Assembly (NCBI RefSeq): GCF_900143625.1
Contig: NZ_FRFF01000008.1
Span: forward strand, 1-42,390
Source of the DNA: Nocardiopsis sp. JB363
GTDB taxonomy: Bacteria; Actinomycetota; Actinomycetes; Streptosporangiales; Streptosporangiaceae
Direction of reading: 5' to 3'
Length of the DNA: 42,390 nt
The position numbers were made by a program, and so were the translations under genes. Each line of letters starts with the position of its first letter. Within the stretch, counting starts at the first letter, position 1. The notes under the pieces are model-generated. The model was not told the origin of the DNA. It worked only from the letters and a program-made list of their open reading frames with translations, and did not search any database. This document shows positions 15,404 to 22,689 of the stretch, one piece after another.

Positions 15404-16732
15404 TCACGCTTCGACGGCGGAAGGCGCGAGGTCCGCTTCCTCCGGCTCGGAGCCGAGGTCGTCGATCCCACGGAACGCCGGTGCGACCAAGGCGGCCAAC
15501 GCGGTGACCCCGACGAGGACCGCGATCACGGCCCCGGCCACGGGCAACCCGGCCATCGAGGCCACCGCCGCGAGCGGTGCGCTGGTCAGGGCGGGCGCGG
15601 AGAGCATCACGGTGTTCTGCGCGCCGAGCACACGGCCGCGCATGGCGTCCGGGGTGGCCTCGATGGTCAGCACCCCGAGCACGCCTCCGGCCGGAGCGAA
15701 GAGGAACCCGGCCAGGGCCGCGCCGCCCAGCACCAACCAGGGGGAGGCCATACTTCCCACCGCGGCGAACCCGACCAGCGCGCCCAGCATGCCGATCACG
15801 AACCACACCCGTCGGCGGACCCGGAGCGCGAAGGCGGCGTAGAGCGCGGAGCCGCCGATACTGCCCGCGGCGATCGCGCTCAGGGTCAGACCCGTCAACT
15901 CGGGAAGGTCCTGCTCGGTGAAGTAGGCGGGCATGAGGGTGGTCTGCAGGACGCTCAGGACCGCGATGAACACCCCGGTGACCAGGGTCGACCCGAGAAC
16001 CAGCCGGTTGCGGAACAGGAACCGCCACCCGTCGGCCAGGTCGGCCGCCGCCCGTCGCAGCGAGCCCCCGGCGGCGTCGGCCGGGACGGGGTCTCGGGGC
16101 GGGACCCGTCCGGCCCGCGGGTCGAGAACGAGCATGCTCAGTGCGGCGAGCAGGCTGGTCACGGCGGCGGCGAGCAGGATCGCCGGGGACAGGCCGAACA
16201 GCGCGACCAAGAACCCGCCCAGGCCGGGGCCGGCCAGCACGAGCACGTTGCCCACAGTCTCGCGGACCGCGACCAGCCGGTCCAGCCGGACCGGGCGGAC
16301 CGGGCGGACCGGGCGGACCGGGCGCCCGTTCCGACCCGGCTCGGTTTCACCGAGGCGAGCCAGGGTGGGCAGCATGGTCTCCTGGGCGGTCATCCCCGGA
16401 ACCCGGATCAACGCCCCGACCACGGCCATGGCCAGGAACCAGGCCAGGTTCAGGCCCCACACCAGGTCGATGACCAGCAGCGCCGCCATCGACAGGGCGT
16501 TGAGCAGGTTGGCGATGACCGACACCGCGCGCCGGTCGACCCGGTCGACGAGCAGCCCGGAGAAGAGCCCGGTCAACGCGGACACGGCCATACCCACGGT
16601 CGCCATGATCCCCGCCGCGAGCACGTCTCCGGTGCGGTCGAGCACCAGGAGCGGGATGACCACGCTCGCGATCCCCGATCCCAGAAGGGACAACGCGTAG
16701 GAGGTGAAGTAGATCGTCGGGCTGCGGCGCAC
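15404..16732 (-). CDS. MFS exporter (MefA-like drug efflux family)
   Basis: A 442-residue membrane protein with 12 predicted helices of the major facilitator superfamily, in the MFS_3/macrolide-efflux-like branch. The loop after helix 2 carries the G-L-F-S-G-L-L-V-D-R-V-D-R-R motif A, and the second half repeats it as A-F-A-L-R-V-R-R-R. A run of R-P-V tripeptides (residues about 137-148) sits just before helix 5 and is encoded by a 9-base tandem repeat. GTG start with AGGAAG upstream. It probably expels a small hydrophobic compound. It is convergent with the LLM gene and downstream of the S9 peptidase gene on the same strand, separated by hairpins. Confidence 0.85.
   Translation of the reverse strand: MRRSPTIYFTSYALSLLGSGIASVVIPLLVLDRTGDVLAAGIMATVGMAVSALTGLFSGLLVDRVDRRAVSVIANLLNALSMAALLVIDLVWGLNLAWFLAMAVVGALIRVPGMTAQETMLPTLARLGETEPGRNGRPVRPVRPVRPVRLDRLVAVRETVGNVLVLAGPGLGGFLVALFGLSPAILLAAAVTSLLAALSMLVLDPRAGRVPPRDPVPADAAGGSLRRAAADLADGWRFLFRNRLVLGSTLVTGVFIAVLSVLQTTLMPAYFTEQDLPELTGLTLSAIAAGSIGGSALYAAFALRVRRRVWFVIGMLGALVGFAAVGSMASPWLVLGGAALAGFLFAPAGGVLGVLTIEATPDAMRGRVLGAQNTVMLSAPALTSAPLAAVASMAGLPVAGAVIAVLVGVTALAALVAPAFRGIDDLGSEPEEADLAPSAVEA
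16288..16324. repeat. 9-base tandem repeat inside the MFS gene
   Basis: The unit GGACCGGGC is repeated about four times in tandem, encoding consecutive Arg-Pro-Val triplets on the minus strand in a cytoplasmic segment of the exporter. Because the unit is a multiple of three, copy-number changes would alter loop length without breaking the frame. Confidence 0.8.
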
Positions 16733-16758
16733 GGTGGCCTGCTTCCTCAGGGAGTCGG

Positions 16759-16825
16759 TCGCGCGTGCCCGGGACGGCTGGCACGCGCGAGCTGGTGGGA
16801 CGGCTCCGTGAAGTACGGAGCCGTC
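16759..16825. terminator. Two hairpins between the S9 peptidase and the MFS gene
   Basis: The first hairpin has 11-base arms TCGCGCGTGCC (16759-16769) and GGCACGCGCGA (16780-16790). The second has arms GACGGCTCCGT (16799-16809) and ACGGAGCCGTC (16815-16825) around a five-base loop. Both lie downstream of the minus-strand peptidase stop and upstream of the MFS start, so they should end peptidase transcription. Confidence 0.7.
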
Positions 16826-16898
16826 GGGACGAACCGGTCAGCCCCGCGGACCGGTCGCGGAGCCGTCCGGCGTGACCAGTCGCTCGGTGGTGCGGCGG

Positions 16899-18785
16899 TC
16901 AGCTCTGCCCGGGCCGTCCGCCCAGGTGCTGGGCGATGAATCGGTCGGCGGCCTCGAACACGGCCATCTGGTTCTCGGGGTTCACGAACCCGTGCCCCTC
17001 GCCCTCGACGACCATGTATTCGACCTCCACGCCGCGCGAGCGCAGGGATTCGACGATGTTGTCGGACTCGGCCTTGACGACCAGCGGGTCGTTGGCCCCC
17101 TGCGCCACCATCAACGGGGTGCGGACCTGGTCGATCCGGGTGATCGGCGAGCGGGCGAGCATGTCCTGCTCCTGCTCGGGGATCTCCGGGTCGCCGACGT
17201 AGCGGTACCAGTTGTTGATCAGGCCGGGACGGACGAACTCGGGCTGGGTGCGCATGAGGTTGGCCAGGTCCGAGACCCCGACGACGTCCACGGCCGCGGC
17301 GAAGCGGTCCGGGGTGAAGGTGACCCCCACCAGCGTCGCGTAGCCGCCGTAGGAGCCGCCGACGATCGCCACCCGGTCCGGGTCGGCGTAGCCCTGGGCC
17401 ACCGCCCAGTCCACGCCGTCGATCAGGTCGTCGTGCATCTTGCCCGCGAACTCACCGATCGCGGCCTGGGTGTGCGCCTTGCCGAACCCGGTCGATCCGC
17501 GGAAGTTGACCTGCAACACCGCGTAGCCGCGGTTGGCCATCAGCTGGGCCGGTGGGAAGTAACCCCAGGAGTCGCGGGCCCAGGGGCCGCCGTGGACCAG
17601 CAGCACCAGCGGCAGGGCGGTCGGGTCGATGCCGACGGGCAGGGTGAGGTAGGAGGGCAGCTTCAGCCCGTCGCGGGCGGTGATGGTGACCGGGCGCATC
17701 GGTGCCAGGGTCTCCGGGTCCAGGTGCGGGTAGGGCCGGAACAGCAGTCGGGACTCCCCGGTGGCGTGGTCGTAGAACCAGGTGGCGCCGGGGTCGATGT
17801 CGTGTTCGAAGGAGACGACCCAGCGCCGGCCGTCCCGGTCGAAGGACACGTGGGACAGGTCGCCCTCGGAGAGCTTCTCCAGGTGGGTCAGGACCTCGGC
17901 GAAGTGCGGGTCCAGGGCGTGGATGACCTGGCGCTCGCCGAGGTAGCGCACCCCCAGCAGCTCCCCTTGGTGGTCACGGATCAGCGGCTCGGGCACGGCC
18001 GGGTCGACCATCATGCGCGCGTCGACGTCGAAGGTCGGGTGGCTGTCCACCTCGGTCTCCTCGCCGGTGGCCAGGTCGACCCGGACCACACGGGTGCGGT
18101 CGGTGCCCCGGTTGGAGACGATCCACATGCCGGTCCCATCCGGCGTGATCTGCCACGGCGACCCCACGGGGTAGTCGGCGCCCTTCCACTCCAGGACCTT
18201 GCGCGCCTCACCGGTGACCGGGTCGCGGCGGGAGAACTCCACGTCGCCCTCGGCGGTCAGCTCGGACAGGAACATCGCACCGTCGCCGGCCTGGACCCAG
18301 ACCTTGCCGGGGCCGGGGCTCTGGGCCAGTAGGCCGAGTTCGCCCGTGGCGATGTCGAGTTCGTGGGAGTCGAACGTCCCGAGGTCGCGAGTGTTGAGCA
18401 GCAGGGTCACCTTCCCCGGGCGGACCGGGGAGGGGGCGAATCCCAGAACCGTGGTTCCGGGGAAGGGGGTGAGGTCGACCGCCTCCGACCCCGGGGTGTC
18501 GAGGTCGACACGGTGCAGGTGCCACCTCTGGTCCCCTCCGTCATCTTGGAGGTAGAGCAGCCGGCGCGGGTCGTCGGCCCACTCGAAGCTCTGTACGCTG
18601 CGGGTCTCGTCGGCGGTGACGGGCCGGGGCTCGGAGCCGGGTTCGAGGTCTTGGACCCAGATGTTGAGCCGGTTCCTCCAGGGCGCGAGGAAGGCCATCC
18701 TGGTGCCGTCCGGAGAGATCGACGCGCTGGTGCGCCGCGGAGAGTCGAAGAGGTCCTCGATGGTGTGGAGCTTGGGGAGTGCCAT
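16899..18785 (-). CDS. S9 family peptidase (prolyl oligopeptidase / acylaminoacyl peptidase type)
   Basis: A 628-residue cytoplasmic serine peptidase. Residues about 1-365 form the beta-propeller (S-P-D-G-T-R-M-A-F-L near 24, further blade repeats). Residues about 366-628 are the alpha/beta-hydrolase domain with H-G-G-P-W oxyanion region near 399-402. The catalytic triad reads as Ser478 in GGSYGG, Asp566 in GANDP and His598 in GEGHGF. No signal peptide. It would cleave short peptides. It is a close paralog of the 639-residue protein encoded at 25243 on the other strand, with a nearly identical segment around G-K-A-H-T-Q-A-A-I-G-E-F-A-G-K-M. Confidence 0.92.
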   Translation of the reverse strand: MALPKLHTIEDLFDSPRRTSASISPDGTRMAFLAPWRNRLNIWVQDLEPGSEPRPVTADETRSVQSFEWADDPRRLLYLQDDGGDQRWHLHRVDLDTPGSEAVDLTPFPGTTVLGFAPSPVRPGKVTLLLNTRDLGTFDSHELDIATGELGLLAQSPGPGKVWVQAGDGAMFLSELTAEGDVEFSRRDPVTGEARKVLEWKGADYPVGSPWQITPDGTGMWIVSNRGTDRTRVVRVDLATGEETEVDSHPTFDVDARMMVDPAVPEPLIRDHQGELLGVRYLGERQVIHALDPHFAEVLTHLEKLSEGDLSHVSFDRDGRRWVVSFEHDIDPGATWFYDHATGESRLLFRPYPHLDPETLAPMRPVTITARDGLKLPSYLTLPVGIDPTALPLVLLVHGGPWARDSWGYFPPAQLMANRGYAVLQVNFRGSTGFGKAHTQAAIGEFAGKMHDDLIDGVDWAVAQGYADPDRVAIVGGSYGGYATLVGVTFTPDRFAAAVDVVGVSDLANLMRTQPEFVRPGLINNWYRYVGDPEIPEQEQDMLARSPITRIDQVRTPLMVAQGANDPLVVKAESDNIVESLRSRGVEVEYMVVEGEGHGFVNPENQMAVFEAADRFIAQHLGGRPGQS

Positions 18786-19005
18786 GTTTTCCGGTCCTTG
18801 CTTCCGCGGCGTCGCCTCTGATCAGGTGCACTCCGATTCAAGCCGCCGGGCCGTTCGCCGGGTAGTGCCGCCGCGTCAGCTCCTCCGCATGATGTTCGTA
18901 GGGGTGTGGACATGACGCGGTGTCACTACCACGACTGTCGTCCCTGGTGAGAGCCTTGACGTGGGCCCAGGAAGGCCACGCGGCCGTGCAGAGGACTGGG
19001 ACACC

Positions 19006-19116
19006 CTGAAGGCGGCACGGCTGCACGCGAAGGGGGACCTCCGCGTCGAGGAGGTGCCCGGACCCGGTGCCGGCCCGGGCCAGGCGAAGCCGCGGTACGT
19101 CCCCACGTGCGGCCGT
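19006..19116 (+). pseudogene. N-terminal relic of a zinc alcohol/butanediol dehydrogenase
   Basis: The frame from 19006 reads L-K-A-A-R-L-H-A-K-G-D-L-R-V-E-E-V-P, then GPGAGPGQ. This is the unmistakable first 25 residues of medium-chain zinc dehydrogenases such as 2,3-butanediol dehydrogenase, in which M-K-A-A is followed by D-L-R-V-E-E-V-P and P-G-P-G-E. Here the initiator is CTG, the next block is degenerate (a single T-C-G where G-I-C-G is expected), and the catalytic and Rossmann domains are absent. It is a dead fragment. Confidence 0.65.
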
Positions 19117-19140
19117 AGCCGCCCTCCGAGCGGAATCCGC

Positions 19141-19287
19141 TCAGTCGCTGACCCTGCTCCGGGACTGATACACCAGCTCCTGGTACTCCGGGTGACGGGA
19201 GATCCAGCCCGCGAAGAAGGGGCGGGTCGGCAGCGCCCGCAGGCCCGCGGCCCGGGTCTCGTCGAGAACCGTGCGCACTCCTTTTGA
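19141..19287 (-). pseudogene. C-terminal relic of a COG2388-type GNAT acetyltransferase
   Basis: The minus strand ending at the stop 19141-19143 reads K-G-V-R-T-V-L-D-E-T-R-A-A-G-L-R-A-L-P-T, then RPFFAGWISRHPEYQELV. This matches the conserved end of YjdJ-like small acetyltransferases, where the usual text is a cysteine-containing C-P-F-V-A-A-W-I-x-R-H-P-E-Y-x-D-L-V. Only about 45 residues remain; an in-frame stop lies just upstream and no start codon is available. A palindrome at 19319-19338 lies about 30 bases beyond the broken end. Confidence 0.65.
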
Positions 19288-19318
19288 CGACTTCCGGTGA
19301 GCGGCACATTAATCCAAG

Positions 19319-19338
19319 GTGGTTGATTACTCAACCAC
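19319..19338. repeat. Perfect 20-base inverted repeat next to gene relics
   Basis: GTGGTTGA at 19319-19326 is matched by TCAACCAC at 19331-19338 around TTAC. It contains the same GTTGA core as the sites at 13138 and 14076. It lies between the broken acetyltransferase end and the tetR stop, so it could be an orphaned operator of a lost gene or a site at a recombination junction. Confidence 0.6.
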
Positions 19339-19431
19339 TGGGGTTCGATCTTGCGCATCGCCGGCGCCGGAGCACCGACTGCCCGGCCGCCAAGAGACCG
19401 TTGGGCGGCAAGGGCGATCCGACGAATGAGG

Positions 19432-20061
19432 TCAGCCGGGCTCCGACTCCCCCAGGGCCGCGACCGCCTGGGCGCCGAGCCAGGATTGGGCTCGCCCGTA
19501 GTCCCAGCCACAGTCCTTGATCAGGGTGCGCCAGGCGGCGATCCCGAAACAGAACCAGAGGCGGTCCGAGACCTCCTCGACGTCCAGACGCTCGGACACC
19601 AGCCCCTTCGCGACGAGGACGGCCGCGGCTTCGTTCAGCGCGCCACGGTAGCTCTCCCTGACCTGTTTCCAGATCCGGCCGGCGTCCTCGTCACCCAGCG
19701 AGGCGTACAGCAGATCGATCGAGTCGCTGAAGCGCTCGTGGTCGGAACGGGTTCCCCGGGCGAGGCAGGCGACGGCCGTCGCGAGGTCGGGAACGGTGCG
19801 GAGTTCCTCGATGGTCTCGGGGGCCGTGGATTCGGCCACGTCCAGCCTGAGCAGCTCGCGCAGAAGTTCGGTCTTGGTACCGGCGCTGGCGTACACGGTC
19901 TTGACCGCCGTACCGGCTTCACGAGCGATATCGGACATGGTCACTCGCAGGTACCCGCGGCTGACGAACAGCCTCCGCGCCGCGTCGAGGATCTCCTCGC
20001 GAGTGCGGGCGGCGTCGCGTTCGCGGCGGGGGGAGCGGTAGGCCCTGGGCTCGGAAGACAT
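19432..20061 (-). CDS. TetR-family transcriptional regulator
   Basis: A 209-residue regulator. The N-terminal DNA-binding domain covers residues about 17-65, with R-E-E-I-L-D-A-A-R-R-L-F-V-S-R-G-Y followed by M-S-D-I-A-R-E-A-G-T-A-V-K-T-V-Y-A. The position usually occupied by F or Y plus K in the recognition helix is Y-A-S-A-G-T-K. The C-terminal helices form a ligand pocket of unknown specificity. It is divergent from the O-methyltransferase gene across about 120 bases that hold a small palindrome, so it probably controls that gene and itself. Confidence 0.9.
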   Translation of the reverse strand: MSSEPRAYRSPRRERDAARTREEILDAARRLFVSRGYLRVTMSDIAREAGTAVKTVYASAGTKTELLRELLRLDVAESTAPETIEELRTVPDLATAVACLARGTRSDHERFSDSIDLLYASLGDEDAGRIWKQVRESYRGALNEAAAVLVAKGLVSERLDVEEVSDRLWFCFGIAAWRTLIKDCGWDYGRAQSWLGAQAVAALGESEPG

Positions 20062-20090
20062 CCGTGAATCCTATCTGCTACACACTTGAC

Positions 20091-20101
20091 GCATTCAATG
20101 C
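20091..20101. promoter_or_regulatory. Small palindrome in the tetR/O-methyltransferase divergent region
   Basis: GCATTCAATGC is a perfect 11-base inverted repeat preceded by TTGAC and followed by ATGC, 29 bases from the tetR start codon and about 80 bases before the methyltransferase start. It is a candidate TetR half-operator; the core is short, so the assignment is tentative. Confidence 0.4.
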
Positions 20102-20183
20102 ATGCCCTCTAACCTCAATTCTGGTCGACAGCGGGACCGCGCCGCTGAGCGTGCGGCCCGAACCGAAGGGAACAAGATTCACC

Positions 20184-21233
20184 ATGGCCTCAGAAACGAC
20201 ATCGGCCCCCTCGAACGAGCGATCCTCCGGAGCGCTCTCCGCCCAGATGACGGGGATGCTGTCAGGGTTCGCCGTCTCCCAGGCCCTCTACGTGGTCGCC
20301 AAGCTCGATCTCTCGACCGAGTTGCTCGCGGGACCGCGTACGGCGGCCGAGTTGGCGGAGAAGAGCGGCGTGCTGGAGGAGCCGCTGCGCCGGGTCCTGC
20401 ACACCCTCAGCGGCGTCGGCGTGGTGACCCACCAGGAGGACGGTCGCTTCGCCGTCACCGATCTGGGCGCCACCCTGGCCGGGGAAACCCCCGGTTCCGT
20501 GCGCGGAACCGCGCTGATGTGGATGGAGACCCACTACGAGGCGTTCGGGGAGCTCCTCGGTACGTTGCGGACCGGCCGCACCGGGTTCGCGCTGCGTCAC
20601 GGCCAGGAGTTCGTCCCCTACCTGCGCGAGCACCCCGAACACCTACCCGGCCTGACCTCCGCGATGGCGGAGCTGAACGGGGGGCCGCGTCAGGCCCTGC
20701 TGTCCGACTACCGGCTGCCGGAGGGCGAGGTCGTCGCGGACATCGGCGGGGCCGACGGTTCGGTGCTCGCGGCTCTCCTGGCCGACGATCCCGGGCGACG
20801 CGGCGTCGTTCTGGACCTGCCCGGAATCGTCCCCGCCGCCACCGCCCGGATGAGCGCGGCCGGACTGGCCGACCGGGTGAGCGTGGTCGGCGGCGACTTC
20901 TTCGCCGGGGTGCCCTCGGCCGACGTCTACCTGCTTTCCGCGGTACTGCACGACTGGCCCGACGAGGACTGCGCTCGGCTGCTCGCGCGCATCACGGAAG
21001 CGGCCCGACCGGGCGCCCGGCTCGTCGTGATCGAGTCGCTACTGCCCTTGGGCGACGAGCAGCACCCGAGCAAGCTGAGCGATCTGATCATGTTGACGAT
21101 GGCGGGCGGGCGGGAACGTACCGAGTCGGAGTACACGGCCCTTCTGGGCGCCGCCGGGTTCGTCGTCGACAGGACCGTCGTGGCCCCGGCCGGCGGCTAC
21201 TGCGCCATCGAGGCAACCCTCAAGACCGGTTGA
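20184..21233 (+). CDS. SAM-dependent O-methyltransferase (acetylserotonin OMT-like family)
   Basis: A 349-residue class I methyltransferase of the type common in aromatic polyketide and phenazine tailoring. Residues about 20-105 form the winged-helix dimerisation domain (Q-A-L-Y-V-V-A-K-L-D-L-S, R-R-V-L-H-T-L). The SAM motif I is V-V-A-D-I-G-G-A-D-G-S near 190-200, and motif IV is L-L-S-A-V-L-H-D-W-P-D-E-D near 250-262, with the conserved His-Asp of the catalytic site. The ATG at 20184 follows GAAGGGAA. It is divergent from tetR and 83 bases upstream of an FMN reductase gene. With no polyketide or peptide synthase nearby, it may act on a xenobiotic or an exogenous phenol (inference). Confidence 0.88.
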   Translation: MASETTSAPSNERSSGALSAQMTGMLSGFAVSQALYVVAKLDLSTELLAGPRTAAELAEKSGVLEEPLRRVLHTLSGVGVVTHQEDGRFAVTDLGATLAGETPGSVRGTALMWMETHYEAFGELLGTLRTGRTGFALRHGQEFVPYLREHPEHLPGLTSAMAELNGGPRQALLSDYRLPEGEVVADIGGADGSVLAALLADDPGRRGVVLDLPGIVPAATARMSAAGLADRVSVVGGDFFAGVPSADVYLLSAVLHDWPDEDCARLLARITEAARPGARLVVIESLLPLGDEQHPSKLSDLIMLTMAGGRERTESEYTALLGAAGFVVDRTVVAPAGGYCAIEATLKTG

Positions 21234-21316
21234 GGACCGCCTACCGGACTTTCACCGAGTCTGCGGTCGGCACGACGTTGCCGGTCGGCACGACCGAATC
21301 ACCGGAAGGACTCACC

Positions 21317-22042
21317 ATGATCCCGCCCGTGAGCGAGAAGCCCGATTTCACCGGGCTACGCGCGCTCTATATCAACTGCACCCTCAACCGGTCCCCGGAA
21401 CTCAGCCACACCCAGGGGGTGATCGACCGCAGCGCGGCGATCATGGCGGCGAACGGGGTCGGCGTGGACCAGTTCCGCGCCGTCGACCACGACATCGCCA
21501 CCGGCGTCCGCCCGGACATGACCGAGCACGGGTGGGAGACCGACGATTGGCCCGCGCTGCTGGAGCGGGTCCTGGCCGCCGACATCCTGGTCATCGGCGG
21601 GCCGATCTGGCTGGGCGACAACAGCTCGGTGACCCGCCGGGTGATCGAGCGGCTCTACGGCTACTCCGGCGTACTCAACGAGCAGGGCCAGTACGCCTAC
21701 TACGGGCGCGTGGGCGGCACCCTGCTCACCGGCAACGAGGACGGCCTCAAGCACTGCGCGATGAGCATCCTCTTCAGCCTGCAGCACATCGGTTTCACGA
21801 TCCCGCCCCAGGCCGACGCGGGCTGGATCGGTGAGGTTGGCCCCGGCCCGTCCTACCTGGACGAGGGCTCCGGCGGCCCGGAGAACGACTTCGCCAACCG
21901 CAACATCAGCTTCATGACCCACAACCTGATGCACACGGCCGCGATGCTCCGCCGTGCCGGTGGCTTCCCGGCCTACGGCAACCAGCGCTCGGCCTGGGAC
22001 GCCGGCTGTAGTCCCGACAACGCCAACCCCGAACACCGCTGA
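21317..22042 (+). CDS. NAD(P)H-dependent FMN reductase / flavodoxin-fold protein
   Basis: A 241-residue flavodoxin-like oxidoreductase. It carries L-Y-I-N-C-T-L-N-R-S-P-E-L-S-H-T near residues 15-30 (phosphate loop), A-D-I-L-V-I-G-G-P-I-W-L-G-D-N-S-S near 91-107 and L-L-T-G-N-E-D-G near 134-141. It is longer than its paralog at 11317 because of a C-terminal extension. The ribosome site GGAAGGA lies 6 bases before the ATG. Together with the methyltransferase it forms a probable two-gene operon under the adjacent TetR, suggesting joint reduction and methylation of a quinone or aromatic compound (inference). Confidence 0.85.
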   Translation: MIPPVSEKPDFTGLRALYINCTLNRSPELSHTQGVIDRSAAIMAANGVGVDQFRAVDHDIATGVRPDMTEHGWETDDWPALLERVLAADILVIGGPIWLGDNSSVTRRVIERLYGYSGVLNEQGQYAYYGRVGGTLLTGNEDGLKHCAMSILFSLQHIGFTIPPQADAGWIGEVGPGPSYLDEGSGGPENDFANRNISFMTHNLMHTAAMLRRAGGFPAYGNQRSAWDAGCSPDNANPEHR

Positions 22043-22100
22043 TCACCCGTGATCTTCCTGGGAGGGTCCCGCGGATCCGGACGAACGCCGTCTCGCCGGT

Positions 22101-22568
22101 TCAGTCCGGCTGCTTCTCCGCATGCTCCAGGACGCGCTGGGAGAGCCGGGCGAACGTGTTGAGCTGGTTCGGCGTCAGGGCCTCGATGAACAGACGGCGG
22201 ACGTGCTCGGCGTGTACGGGCGCGGCGTCCTGGATGGTCTCGTAGCCGGCCGGAGTGGCGACGATGAACGCTCCGCGCGCGTCCTCGGGACATTCCTCCT
22301 TGGCCACGAGCCCGCGCTTCACCATTCGCGTGACCTGGTGGGACATGCGGCTCTTCTCCCACTCGACGAGTTTGGCCAGTTCCAGGAAGCGCATCTGTCC
22401 GTCAGGCGCCTCGGTGAGTTTGGCGAGCACGATGTAATCGGACGCGGATATCCCGGAGTCGGCCCGAACGAGACGGGTCAGCCGCCCTATGAGGATTTCC
22501 TGCATGCGGATGAAACTGTCCCAGGCAGCTTGCTCGTCCGGGTCGAGCCCGCGCGGTGTCTCATACAT
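22101..22568 (-). CDS. MarR-family transcriptional regulator
   Basis: A 155-residue winged-helix regulator. The DNA-binding part covers residues about 45-110: S-A-S-D-Y-I-V-L-A-K-L, then M-R-F-L-E-L-A-K-L-V-E-W-E-K-S-R-M-S-H-Q-V-T-R-M as recognition helix, and a wing with D-A-R-G-A-F-I-V-A-T. The W-E-K-S-R-x-S-H motif is typical of actinobacterial MarR proteins. The ATG at 22568 is preferred over one 11 codons earlier. No ribosome site is visible and TACACT lies 7 bases upstream, so the message may be leaderless. A GTTGAC element at 22589 may be autoregulatory. Confidence 0.9.
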   Translation of the reverse strand: MYETPRGLDPDEQAAWDSFIRMQEILIGRLTRLVRADSGISASDYIVLAKLTEAPDGQMRFLELAKLVEWEKSRMSHQVTRMVKRGLVAKEECPEDARGAFIVATPAGYETIQDAAPVHAEHVRRLFIEALTPNQLNTFARLSQRVLEHAEKQPD

Positions 22569-22639
22569 GGACGCAGTGTATCGAAACTGTTGACATTTCA
22601 CCTATCAGAGCTCGTATGACGTCCTCCATGAACCCCGGC

Positions 22640-22674
22640 GGTCGAGGCTCCGTGGATCGCACGGAGCCTCGACC
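22640..22674. terminator. Strong hairpin after the lipase gene
   Basis: Perfect 15-base arms GGTCGAGGCTCCGTG (22640-22654) and CACGGAGCCTCGACC (22660-22674) close a five-base loop, 16 bases beyond the minus-strand lipase stop. It also isolates the lipase from the marR promoter. Confidence 0.85.
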
Positions 22675-22689
22675 ATCGCGCGAGCGGTC

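Noticed and set aside
14612..16939. Plus-strand open frame of 775 codons across the LLM and MFS genes
   Set aside because: It has Arg/Gly/Gln-rich composition, no domain and no ribosome site, and it covers two well-supported genes in other frames.
20102..21316. N-terminal extension giving a 646-residue fusion ahead of the FMN reductase
   Set aside because: The first 405 codons are the out-of-frame shadow of the O-methyltransferase. The real reductase starts at 21317 behind GGAAGGA.
22566..22605. Promoter with -35 for marR
   Set aside because: A TACACT hexamer is present, but no -35-like hexamer lies at 16-18 bases from it, so only the possible leaderless start is noted.
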